DNA of 64,000 bases from Diphasiastrum complanatum (Eukaryota; Streptophyta; Lycopodiopsida; Lycopodiales; Lycopodiaceae). The position numbers and the translations under genes are program-made. Position 1 is the first letter of the stretch, and every line of letters starts with the position of its first letter. The notes beneath the pieces were generated by a model. The model was not told the origin of the DNA. It did not search any database and saw only the letters and a list, made by a program, of their open reading frames with translations. Shown piece by piece: positions 1 through 12,778 of this stretch. The DNA lies in assembly GCA_029204225.1 (NCBI GenBank), contig CM055100.1, forward strand, positions 64,575,592-64,639,591, in the 5' to 3' direction.

Positions 1-279
1 AGACAAATAGCTTCAAAAGAATCTTAATCAAAAATTGGGAGAGCTGAAGGGCCCACCAGTTACCCCCCATACTTCAAAGAGGCCCAAGGTACTCCCCTGG
101 TATTTTGAGTTACCGTAGGTTTGGCACCTTTCAAATGCCACCTAGGGGCAACTCTCATCTCTTGTAAAATGGGGGGAGGCCTCTTGGATTGGCTCCACCA
201 ATCAAAGTAGAGTATTTGGGCCTTTTGGACTTACGCCCAACTCTTTGACTATAAGTCCTTTAGTGAGATTTGTTTTGAT

Positions 280-467
280 GTCTATCGCGCACAGTGTATG
301 GGTAGAGTTGTTGATTGCGACCGGCAAAGCATAGGCTTGAATCCCAGCTCCTGCATAGTGACATCTTAGGAGTTTGCTCCTTACTTGGCATTGCCTACAT
401 GGCGTTGCCAGACTGTATATGTTGTGTATAACCTACTAGTTGTGTAACTTTGTATACAAAAAAATAA
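280..467 (+). mobile_element. tRNA-derived SINE with perfect target-site duplication
   Basis: A 188-bp element carries an A-box-like sequence at 299-310 (TGGGTAGAGTTG) and a B-box-like sequence at 334-344 (GGCTTGAATCC), spaced as in an internal RNA polymerase III promoter. It ends in a short A-rich tail near 458-467. The 10-bp sequence TTGTTTTGAT lies directly on both sides, at 270-279 and 468-477, as expected for LINE-assisted retroposition. The family is not identified; the layout resembles plant Au-type tRNA SINEs. Confidence 0.7.
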
Positions 468-477
468 TTGTTTTGAT

Positions 478-1650
478 ATAGGTCCTTAGAAGCCCGTTTC
501 TAGCAAAAAGGGTCGAAACGTTTTGTTCCGTCTGTTCTGGAACGTACTGGTTCGGAACGAGTTAATGTATATTTTTAAAAATTTGATATACGACCCTGTT
601 GGCCCACGACTTCTGCCTTTTCGTCTATTTATTCGGACAATGGGCACGAGTTTTAAACACTCTATCCATATACTATGGTTTCAGATCCATATACTATGGT
701 TTTGTTAATCAGGAGCTGTCTTACAGAAGGCTTTTGCTTCTCCTAGCATTTCTGTCTTTGATAGTCACTCGATTTTCTGATCTCTCCTGTGTAGCTTTTG
801 AGTTTTGGCTTAACCAAAGGGTGTTGGTGTGCCATCATCTTCTGGCAAATGCATCTTGAAGCTTAGCTTCAGCATCTGTAAGGTTGTGGGAAGGTACTAG
901 ATTAGAGTATCAGTTGCTTTATGTTGGCTCATTGATGAGAAGAGGCTGAAGTACATGCTGTTGGGTTGCTGCTTAAGATACGTGTGACCATAATATAAAA
1001 TCTATTGAAACTAGAGGTGATGATGAGAAAATAGCTGTGCCTCTCTGTATTAGGGGGAATGAGTAAGAAAACTTTCCTTGGCAGTCGTAACAACCTTTTT
1101 TGATCAAACTATTGTCAAATAGGGAAAATACCTTTTGAAAACAAAACAGCATTTTCTTTTTTCTTTGTAGTGCAGTGTTGTGGAAATGAGCACTGCATAG
1201 CAGTTCCTCTATTTTACCGAAGTGATAACAAACGGATAACGGGCAATTAAGTATAGGTCAATCATGTGTTATACTGACCAAAAAAACTTGCATGCTTCAT
1301 GCGAGCAATGATGCAAGGCAACTTTTATTTGCCCTGCACATAACGATCATTGGCAGTTCACACAGGCTTTCTTTTCACCATATTAAGCTGAAGATTATTC
1401 ACTTGAAGTCAAGAATAGGATGATTATTTTTCATCATATTGCAACAATGTTCTCATGACGAAGTTCGCAAGATGGTTGCCCTCAGTAAGCCTCATGGTAG
1501 AGTTGGCAAAATTTTGGGAAGCATTTCTGTTTCTACTTCTTATTGTTCTTTTCATTCACTTTTTCTAACATTTCTAGCACCAACTAATTCAATCCAGCGT
1601 GTGCTTTATTATGAGCCTGTTGAGCTACCTTTCAATTCCTTGATTAAAAT
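478..1650. other. Unassigned intergenic stretch
   Basis: No convincing gene or element was recognised. Open frames are short and lack known motifs. A stretch near 510-560 rich in repeated GAACG/CGAAACG words resembles one near 17730-17800 in composition, so it may be an unidentified repeat. Confidence 0.3.
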
Positions 1651-1654
1651 GTTG

Positions 1655-2998
1655 TCAGGCAAATTTTTTTGCCTGGTAGCTTGTTGATCATGAAACATAA
1701 AATGCAACAGATTCTAGTGGAGTCTTTTTTTATTGTGGAACGAAACAGAGAGAGAAGATAAATATTTCTCAAATCGAGCTTGATTCGGAATATCAAAGGC
1801 GTATCCAATAGATTTGTCCTCGCAGTCATTATCAACAGTGTCCTTTTAGCTTTTCTTTAGCTTTGCAAAAGTAGTGGTTTTTCTGTGAATGTTTTCTGGC
1901 TTGCCTTGGGAGATTATCACAAAATACATAATGGACGAAAAAATGTAACGTTAAGGAAACACGAGCATTCTTGGTCGAACGTGGCCTCTCTCGACTTGGG
2001 CAGATGGAAAACACCTACTGAAGGAGAAAAAAGATCAACGAGCTACCAAGCAAATTTCCTTTGCCTCGTAGTGTCATGCCGACAAAGCTCTGACCCCGGA
2101 TTTATATCCCTTAAGTCAGTTATGATTATGAGGGGTTGGGGACATTCATGTAATTAAATTATAATTGACGGTAATTTGGAGGCCTAAAACCTATGATGGT
2201 GGATTTATATGGAACTGGCAGTGACTCATTGGTAAGTGGCTGATGTAGCCCAGTTAGGCTACTGATGTGTCCCAGTGAGGGGTCTCAGTTTACTCCTAGT
2301 CTAGGGAAGGCCTTGGAAGGTGTAAGTATATACCCATAGGCCTCCCTTTGGGGGAGAGCTTGAATTAGTGGATGATAGCTAAATGCTGCTGGAGTGCGCT
2401 CTCACGCCTTCCACTGTTGGGACATGGCAAGCGTTCCATAGCTTGGGGGCTAGATCTGATTGATCTAGGTTTGGTTGGGTTGGATTGATCCACCATTTGT
2501 TCCCATTGTGTCTCCTTATTTCGGCATCCTAGTAATGATCTTGGAACAGGTCTTCACAGGTAGCTTTTGATCTGTGTAGGAGCTTTACTTTTTCTAGCTT
2601 GCTCACTGATCAGCGAGCTACCAAGCAAAAAATTTACGCCTAGTGATCGTAATAGGAGTTTTCTTTCTGGCACAAATCATTGAGCTACCAAGCAAAAAAT
2701 TTGCCTGCCAGCATTGCTCACCGTCAGACAAATTTTTTTGCCTAGTAGCTCGCTGATCTGCGCAGGAGTTTTCTGGCCAGCTCACTGAAGAGCGAGCTAC
2801 TAAGCAAAAAACTTGTTTGCCAAAATTGCTCACTGGTGCAAGCAATGCTGGCAAGCAACACTTTTTTTCTGGGATCTTATAATTCTTGCAGCTTTAGGAT
2901 AACCCTAAGTTGAATGCATCAATATTAAAGTTTTAATTGCAAAGAGATCAACAACCTGGCCGGGCAAAAAAATTTGTCTAGAATTTACCTAGCAGCTT
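1655..2998. repeat. Cluster of imperfect direct and inverted copies of a short motif
   Basis: A motif close to GAGCTACCAAGCAAAAAATTT recurs at about 2039, 2609, 2682 and 2789. Reverse-complement versions (AAATTTTTTTGCC...TAGCT) occur at about 1658, 2734 and 2960. The 2682 and 2734 copies face each other across about 20 bp and could form a hairpin with arms near 25 bp. This looks like ends of small non-autonomous (MITE-like) elements inserted repeatedly or partly duplicated. No coding sequence is supported here. Confidence 0.5.
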
Positions 2999-4080
2999 GA
3001 TTTTGTTGCAACGAAAGAGGATGATGTGCTACTATCAAAAGGATGACATGCTACTAGCTCAAAAAAAGAACACCTTGTCCAAAACAAACCCCAACTAAAA
3101 AAACACTTTTTTCAACTCTCAAGCAACACTTAACAACAATAGATGCTAAACTGGATGCAAGCAAAAGAGCAGAAAAGATGTGTGATTCAGGCTATAGGAT
3201 TATTAGTTAAAAACGATAAAAAAAGGAATGAAAACCAACGTCTACTTATCTAGAGCAATATATTTGGAAATAAAGTTCAGCATGCCAACCATGATATTAT
3301 AAATGGGATGACTACTAAACTCGACCAAACTCAAAACAGCAAGATGCCTTCATATTTAAATTGTTGCCCTAAAGGTCAAGATGTTAGGGAGCTGCTGCAT
3401 AAGGTTGTAGAAAATATTGATCACAAACTCAAAGCATTGCACAACAGGTCATGTGTGGCCTGGTGATACTCAACTATAAAGTCTTTTGCACCATCGTAGG
3501 CTCGTAGTAAACTTTTCGACAAAGCCATGCATGATGAAGAGCGGACAACATTGGCATATATAGTAAATAGTTCTATTGTATCCACTCCAAATAATTATCA
3601 TCCTTGCACAAGTGCCAAGCAAGACAAGTGGGGAATTTGTATTTAGTTAGTGTTACGGAACGTGTCTTTAGTGTTAGGGAGGTTACCAACATTCAAAACA
3701 AGTTATGTAGCGACATACAACTAGCCAAAGGGAATGCCTTAAAAATCAAGACAAGGCTAATAAAACATATGGGAAAGGGGCAATTTTGCAATCATACACA
3801 ACCAATAGAGTTTTATCTTGAGTAAAAGGAAAAGTTTTCTTGTCACTTTTAAATAGCAAGAGGCAATATAGTAGGCAAACAATTTGCGCTTGGCATAGGG
3901 GATAGAAGCATTCAACGAACGAAAGATGGAGCAAGTCAAGATCAAGGAATAGATATGGAAAATGTTATGAGCTATTCTGAGGTCAACAACAGAGAGGTTC
4001 AGGTTAAAAGTAAGTTGCTTAACTAGGTTCAATATTTTTCTTGCCTTTAACCAAATAAAAAATGACTCTTCGGCTAAGAG
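2999..4080. other. Unassigned A-rich stretch
   Basis: No domain or element end was recognised. It adjoins the minus-strand LINE relic and may contain its decayed 3' part, but I see no motif to show that. Confidence 0.25.
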
Positions 4081-5400
4081 ATTTTGACAATCTTAGTTGA
4101 AGATGAGCATTATTGAGGGGACTAAGGAGGATGAAAACCAAAAGTGTCCTTGGCAAGGGCTCCTTGCATATGGTTCCAAGAAAACAAAGGAGCCAATTTC
4201 ATGATTTGGCCATATCTCTAAACACGTAAGGGTCATTGATGGCTTGGTGGACATTATAAGCTCCTTACAACACCCAACATAAGTAAGAAGCTCAGTTTTC
4301 AAGAGAGAAGAAACAAAGAAATGCTAGGGTTTGCCCAAGCCATTTAAGGCTAAGAAACTTCCTGTAAAGCAAAGATTTGTTCTTAAGGAAAAGATCATTA
4401 GTAACTAAACGATCACTATTAAGGTCCATAATCTCCAAGGAGGTGTCATTCCAAGAAATTTTTTTACTTCATTGACAAAGTTTTGGTTAAAATAAAAACC
4501 ACATGAAAATGGGATAGGATGCCTTGATACATATCGATTTTGAATATCGTAAGTAAGATAGGCAAGAATCGCATGCTAACCTTCTTATTGAATACATCTA
4601 TAATCCCATTGAGATTCTACCCAAGGTAGACACCAAAAGGTATTCGAAGCAGCTTCGCACCTTTACCATGAGACACTATGTCGAACAGTCTTGAGGGGAG
4701 GCCTAACAAAGAACAAAGATATCATATTTTGCTTTCAATTTGTTCATGAAGGAGCTAGATGCAATTGATTAAATCTAAAGAACACTTTTGATTTATTCCT
4801 CTTTAAAAGAAAAAAAAGGTGTTGCATAGTTAGCGAACAATTACTCATGGAGAGGAATAAGGCAACTGTGACTAGTTTCTATTTTTTTGTCAACTCAAGC
4901 TAAATTAATGACAATACACAGTGGCTCTATAGAAATGGCAAAGAGAAGAGGAAAAAGGGGACAACCTTGCTTGATACCACTTCAGTTGAAAAGCAATCAA
5001 GATGGCCATTAAACATAACTTTCAAAAAAGCTAAAGTGTAAGTGGCTTTAAATTAAATAAGGGAATAATGAGGTAGAACTACAAGCTCACAAGCATGGAA
5101 TGTAGCTCTAGCTTATCCGAGTCAAAGGCTTATGAAGGTATGCTTGGAAAATTACTGCAATCAACAATGTGGTGCATTTAGAAATATGTGATAGTGCAAG
5201 AGTTGAGAAAGGCATCGATGGCTTTTTTACTTTTAATAAAGTCATACTACCCAGCCAAAAGCAACTGATGTAAAGGGGGCTTATATGGTTGGTTGGATAA
5301 GCAACGTTTAACATGGTTAAATTTTGAAATCTTTTATGGTGATTGAGATGGTTCACTTCATGGAATAATGCAACTGACCTGTCTATCATTTCTTGGAAAA
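4080..5400 (-). pseudogene. LINE (L1-type) reverse transcriptase relic
   Basis: On the minus strand the plant LINE reverse-transcriptase signature GIKQGCPL is readable at about 4979-4957, with a stop just before it. A few residues downstream follow FAISIEPL-like residues, then NKSKVFF at about 4797-4777, the usual motif beyond the palm. The frame is broken repeatedly. Sequence at 5389-5108 resembles the segment before the RT fingers but is too decayed to assign firmly. The endonuclease was not found. The element lies just 3' of the host gene and is transcriptionally parallel to it. Confidence 0.5.
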
Positions 5401-5900
5401 AGTATTAGTTTCTACAACCTGGTTCACCATTGCAAGGAGATTCAGACCTAGCAACTTCCAAACCTTCAATAAACAATCTAGAATAACCACGTTGACACTA
5501 GAAGACTTGTTGATTGGGAGCTTCTATAAAAATTTACGGGGTTGTGCTATTTCAATACGTTTATTCATAAAGGCAACTTATGGGTCAAACACTTCTTGAC
5601 CATTCAAAAAATCAAAATATAGAGCATAATGCCTTTTCTGGAGGTATTTAAAAAAGAAGAAACATGGGAAAGTCATTAATTTTTTAGCCACTGCAAGGAA
5701 GTGTGCTTCCTTAGTACCATGAATCTATAGCTATCCAAAAGTTTGAGCATTTCAGCGCAAATTGAGATTGACCGTTAGAGTTTTCACTAGGGCTCTGATT
5801 TTGGGAATATATTCAAGAAGGATTTCAAGAACAACACATGCAGCAGAATGTGCCATGGATATGTTATACTGATCTTTAAGTAGCACAAATAGATTCCTCT

Positions 5901-8705
5901 TTAATCATCCCCATCTTCATCTTCACCGAACATGGTTGCCATGCGCATTGCAAATCTGGCTGCCATGTCTCTCCGGTGAGCATCAGGCATCGTCTTCATA
6001 TGCTCTCGCATGGAGGCCATATCTTGCATCAACTGCTCTAGATCATCAGGTGTGGAATCCCTTTTTGAATGATTGTTTTGATTTGAGACTCGTTCAGGAG
6101 GTCCAAAAGCCCGCAAATGATCTGTTGATTCCATGCTGATCTCGTGAGAAGCTTCCAAAAGTTTCATGGAGTTGTGAGCCGACAAAACGTGTGTCCTTGA
6201 AGGTGTCGCTGGTGGAGATGATGATAGAGCAAGTTCACATTCTATCTCATTGTCATGATCTGGTGCTCTAATCTCTGGTTCAGCATTGCCACTTAAAACA
6301 CAATTGTCTTGCTCTACATTGTTAGTGATTTGATTTTGCTTGGAAGAATCCTGTACGAATTCCCCAAAATGCTCATCCTCACATATATCTCCTGAATTAT
6401 TTGAGAGAAGCTCATACTCAATTGTATAATCTGAATCTGAGTCCGTAGAGAAGCCCGAAGAATCTGCAAAGCCAGACATGTCCAAGCATGAAGGGTCGTG
6501 TTGTCATGTCTTCGATGCTTGACAGTCTACTGGTGATATTAAAGCATCAGCAATGCCAATATAGAAATAGCAGTGTGATTTTGCTACTTTCACTGTTGAC
6601 AAGGTTGAAACAGGTTGACATTTCTCAACTAAGATGGGGCCATAATGCTAAGGCATGAACACTGCTCCATTTGTCAAGACTGCAGAAGTTAATTTTGCAT
6701 GTCTATAAACATGATGTTGTATTCAAACGATTGATTGGAATCACCAGTAGGTAAAATGGCATAAATCGGGAGTCTCGTCAAGTCAAGTCACTAACTTAAG
6801 GCCTCTAGTATTCATGTCTATTTCAAAGAGATGGTGAAATTAAGACCTAATTTACGTTATAAACATGCACTATGTATGCTAATCTTCCTATGAAAAGATG
6901 TGTTACAGTTAGAGAGCTCAGGAAAAGAAGTACAAGAATGTAGCCGGATAGGATCTCTCCTAACCACTACAATGAACTAGCTTAGAGTTCAGATAGCATG
7001 AACTTGCCTTCACCTTCTTCAGGTTTGACATAAGCAGTTTCAGTTAACTTGTCCAATGGCTTGACAGTCATGCCTGGCCACATGTGAGCAGACAGTGCTC
7101 CTTGAAGCCGTGCTACCCCTTGCATATCACCGTTAACAGACATGCCTACAAGAAGAAACAATAACCACATGTGTCATCTGAATCCTTCACATGGAAACAG
7201 TATCTAGTCTTTCACAAGATCCCATTCAGAATTTTCTAAAGTGTCGGAGAGGGACTGGATTAGCACAGCAACATCAAACTTCGAACTTTATATATTTCAT
7301 TGCAAAGATTTTTTTTTCCATGAACAAAGACTATACTAATAAGAAAGAAGTGGCAAAATATGAAAATTAAATGGCTTAAAATGCATGACAACACACTTTC
7401 TTCAATCCTGTGTCCAAAATTGTCAACTCTCAAAGAGCCTGCAAGAGACAGAAGCTTACAATGATCAAATGCTTCATTGATGGCACAAGCCTCAATATAC
7501 TCAATTCCATTCTCGGTACACCAATCAAGGTAGCTGCCCTTTATGTCATCCACAGAATATTGCTCCACCTCCAGCAAACTCGCACCTTCTGATCGCTGTA
7601 TGCCGAAATCTGCATACTCCGGATGGGGATCACTTGAAGATTCCCCATGCTTTTCCAGTCTTCGTCGATACTCTGAATGACCAAAATGATCAGGGAGACA
7701 ATCGGCCTTATTACCCACACATAACAAGATCTCAAACGCATGCAAATCCACACCAGATGCCCATTCTTGGAGTTCAGCAAACGAAGATGGCTGCAAGCAC
7801 AATCCGTGATCATAAGCTCCTAATAATACTGCAAGTCAAACTTGCCAAATTTAACTGTATATTATTGAAATATTTTTATAGTTTAGGATTTCCAGAATGC
7901 AAAAAAAAAGAAAAATAGTATTTGCATTTCAGAATGAGAACTCTAGATAGCAAAATGCCATCTGGAACCATTAAATTTTTTCAATCTAAAAGCAATTGAA
8001 AACATTGAAAAACATCAAAAGAAAACAGAGAAAACTTAAGCCCTGAAACGATAAAACCACCACAAAAAAGCAAAAGAAAAAATTTGCAACATTGTTGAAA
8101 ATCCCAACCCTAACTGACTTTCCCAAAATGTGTTCCAAAACTTGATTTGGATCAGATCGTGCAATTATGATATCACATTTCACAAATGCAGTGATCGGGA
8201 TGGATCAAGACCCAGATTTTGTGGATTGTTGTTTTTTTTTTTTTTGGGGGGGGGGATGGATGTCAGATTAAAGAATAAATTTAGAGCAATAAAGTTACGT
8301 AGGTTTAGGTTCCCAGTTGTTTCAGATACAATGCAGCCCAGTTTGGGCAGTTAAGTGAGATTTTACTGACGTAGATGTGAAAGAAAGTATTTTGTCAGTT
8401 GTGATTTCGCCTATTTCTATCCTGGCTGAGGGATTGGTTTGAGATTTAGGATGGAACAGCGACCACAGCACAAATGAGCTCTAAACCATACGCAAGTAAT
8501 GAACCGTACCGAACCATAACAAACCTATTGAACAACATCAAACCATATGTAACCCTTATGAGTCAAGACCCAACATTGAAAGAACTCTAAACATGACAGT
8601 TCATTGTTAACGTTTCAAGTGCAGATCTGAAGCAACGATGCATATTGCAGGGGCAATACAAATCAATACTAAACCAAAGGAAAAACCATACTGAACCACA
8701 GCAAA

Positions 8706-8769
<64 letters not shown>

Positions 8770-11700
8770 TTGAGCGACGGAGGAGGAGCTCTAACAGCAG
8801 GCGGAAATCTAAGTCAGCAGCTCATACTATGCTGCTGCTGGTTCCCTGGACTTCTTGCTGACTGTTAAACGGACCAGCAGCGTTCCCTGACCATCTCTTC
8901 CAGCGCTGCGAAGGCTTCTCTGCCTAGAGAAACTACCATAGCTAAGAACAATAAAGCTCCTCAGTCATCTTCCATAGCCTCAACCTCTTCTACATCTCCA
9001 GCTGATTTACCTCATGCACTTCCTCTCGCTCCCAATTCTATCTCATCTAGTATGGAGTCTATTTCGCTCTTCCCTTGACCCCACATCAAGAAGCGCCTCC
9101 CTCGATTTCTACAATGCTTTTTTCACTCAGTGCAGACATGACAAGGGTCTTCGGACTTCTTGCCAGCCATCGGTAAGAGATAAATTCTCATTGTGAACTC
9201 CTATCAGTTCAATGATACCTGCAGTAGACAGATGCATCCATCGTAGAACTCAGACAAGAAATTACAGCAGGCGGAGATCTAAGTCAGCAGCCAGCTCGTG
9301 CTATGCTGCTGCTGGTTCCCTGGATTTCTTGCTGACTGTTAACGGACCAGCAGCGTTCCCTGACTATCTCTTCCAGCGCTGTGAAGGCTTCTCTGCCTAG
9401 AGAAACTACCATGGCTGAGAACAATAAAGCTCCTCATTCATCTTCCATAGCCTCAACCTCTTCTACATCTCCAGCTGATTTACCTCATGCACTTCCTCTC
9501 TCTTCCAATTCTATCTCATCTAGTATGGAGTCTACTGTCGCTCTTCCCTTAACCCCACATCAAGAAGCGCCTCCATCGATTTACAATGCTTTTTCCACTT
9601 AGTGCAGACATGATAAGGGTCTTCGGACTTCTTGCCAGCCACCGGAAAGAGATGGATTCTCATTGAGAACTGATCCTATCAGTTCAATCACACCTGCAGC
9701 GGACAGATGCATCCATCGTAGAACTCAAACAAGAAATTACAGCAAGCGGAGATCTAAGTCAGCAGCTCGTGCCATGCTGCTGCTGGTTCCCTGGATTGAT
9801 TTTCCGAGCAGAGATCAGATCAGCTGGTGGGCGTGGTCTGGTGGCGTGGCATGCTTATACAGGGATGATATTCAGAGAGGATTAGAGGTGGTTCATAGAG
9901 ATTTTCATTCAAGATATTTATGGATCGGATTGAGAGGGGAGCCTACAGGTTTAGACAAAGACATTTATATTGCGGTATGTTAATTCCCACCGGCCACATC
10001 TTCTTTCTCGGACAGAGATAATTCTCCATATATGGATTTGTCTGGCAACATCATCAGGTTTTGTGACAAAGGGCATATTCTATTAGTAGGGGATTTTAAT
10101 GCCAGGACGGGATCACGCCAGACACCATTCCATGTTTTGGAGCAGGATCCTTTACGTATCAAGATACCGTTTCGAGAATCCATACATTCCAATTTATCAA
10201 GATTCATTAATCTCCCTTTTACAATATTTTCCATATAACTCCATCATAGAACACCGATCCATTTTCCTCACAAATGCCCTACAGCTTCCCTTTCTTTTCC
10301 ATTTACAAAGCCCAAAATAAGAAAAAAAATCTCCAGTAATCCTAATCGGCCTTGGTATGATGATGAATGCAATCAGCTCCATAACCATCTTAAATATGCC
10401 TATGCCAATTCGAGATATAAATCGTACCCACTGAAACAAACTCCATCGTAAAAAGAAGACTAATGAGACCAACAAAGGTAGAAGGCTAATTAATCTTCTT
10501 TATAATTCCTCCTCTGGTACCTTCTGGCGCGAAATCATTCCTTGTGCTCCTCCTCCCAGTTTGACAAATCTATATACCTGGACAGAATACGCTAAGTCCC
10601 TCCCTGTATATTGTTGATACCACTTCTCCCATTGTCATCTCACCCCGTCCTTCATCCTTCAATCTTTTCACCCCTGACATGATATCTGAATCCATTAAAA
10701 ACCTTAATAATCATCGTGCCCATGATATCAAAGACCTTGAAGCAGAACTTCTTATCCATGCGAAGGACACCCTTTCCCCCATACTTTCTGACCTTCTTAA
10801 CCAAGATGTCATTCATGGGTTTCCTGCTACATACCATGGCACAGGTGTTCGCAAATGGAGATTCTTGCACTATGGTGGGGTCTTCACAGGATATCTCACC
10901 AGGATCAGGGCTTACTTATTGCGGATCAGAGGGCCAAATGTGCGGACATTGGGGATATCTGCTTGCCCCAAGATTTGTGATGAGGAGGTGCAAAGGTTGA
11001 TGGACATGTACGGGCCTGCTGGTACATCCACCCACCCAGCCAGTGAGACCAGCACAGAGTTTTGATCAGGGACCAATAGCATGAGCAGCTACAGGATCAC
11101 GTGTATGGCCTAGCACAAGTGCAAGTGCAGGTGTAGCACGGGCAGGGCATGGTTTAGGTGCAGTACATGGTCCAGCAAAGGCCACTCCAATTCCATCCGC
11201 AGCAGTAGGGCCTAGTTCAAGGCCACGAGTCATTCTCCTACATCACTAGCTCAAACAAAAAAAAATACCGCACTTGTGAGAAAAAAAAAGGCATACTTAC
11301 AAAAAATGGTCAAAAGTTGATAATCATAATTTTGGAAGATGTTCTCCAAGAAGCCTTTCACAACTGCTCTTATTACTATCAAGTCTTGGGTGGGTATGCT
11401 ACACATCTCTACACTATTGATTCTGACCTAATGATTTCACATTGTTTACCCCTTCTTTTATTGAAGATGCTATCAGACGAGCCCAAACTCACAAAGTTGA
11501 AGATATTGACTCACTTAGCGTAGATTTTCTTAAACATGTGGCTCATATTGTTTCCCCATACATCTCTCATATCTTCAATCAATCTGTCATGTTTGGTTTC
11601 TCTGCTGCCTGGTGCACTAACCTGTTACATCCAATCCTTAAAAGTTGGTGATCCAATGAATGTGGAAAATTACCGCGCCATTATAATTAGCCAAAACATG

Positions 11701-12709
11701 GCTAAGCTTTTTGGCTCGATCCTGCAGTCTATTGTTAGCTCAAAGGCGGAAGTGGATGGACTACATGCTCTTGGACAGGCAGGTTTCAAGATTGGGTATT
11801 CTACCACGGACCAAATATTTATCTTGAGATGTATCATTGAGGAGGCTAAGCATAGGAAGCAGCGAGTGTATTGTTGCTTTGTGGATTTCCGCAAGGCTTT
11901 TAACTGTGTACCTAGACATCTTATGCTTCTGCATCTGGTCTCACTTGGTTTTTCACAGGAGGTTATTGCTTCTATTACCACATTATATGAGAGGGTTCCT
12001 CAGAGATGGGACAAGATGGTCACCTTCGATTCACAATATAGTTGGTGTGAAGCAAGGTTGCCCCCTTTCTACTACTCTTTTTGCTCTCTACATTGATGAT
12101 CTCGAGCAAATTATCAAGGAAGAGGGTGGTGATGGTTGTCTTGTTGCAAATATTGTCATACCTATTCTCTTATATGCTAATGATATTGTCCTACTATCTA
12201 CCTCAGCCATAGGGCTTCAGAGACACCTTGAAGTCTTACATGGTTTTTGTTAGAAGTGGGGTTTGACGATAAATATTTCTAAGACTAAGGTCATGGTGTT
12301 CAACACCAATAGGCTATGCGGGATGATATTTTTTATTATGATGGACACCAATTGGAGATAGTTGGCTCTTATACTTATCTTCGAGTTCTTTTTACCGGGC
12401 TCGAGTGTCGAGTCGCTCTCGTCGCCTCCAGTTCTCACCTCACAATCTATCACTCGCTTTTTCAGATCAACTACTCAGTGATTTGTTTTCTCTTTAGTTG
12501 TTTTCCTCAACAGAGCTGGTGGATAAGCTCTTGCATCTGTACCTCAGCAGAGTGGGAGGTTAAGCTCTTGCATCTCCTTCTTGCATAAAGAGAGATTGTT
12601 GGTTTATTTGAGATAGTTGTTGAAATAAGTCCTCACATGGACATTGCTCCTACTTTGTATGTATTGTACTTTTGTCTTTTGTGCCTATGGGCACTGGACA
12701 GACATTAAT

Positions 12710-12778
<69 letters not shown>

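Noticed and set aside
7260-7802. Reading the AAGAB-like gene as a truncated 3' fragment starting at the ATG near 7802
   Set aside because: That ATG overlaps the intron acceptor, and phase-matched exons with the missing N-terminus lie at 13561-13705, 13888-13948 and 28594-28723.
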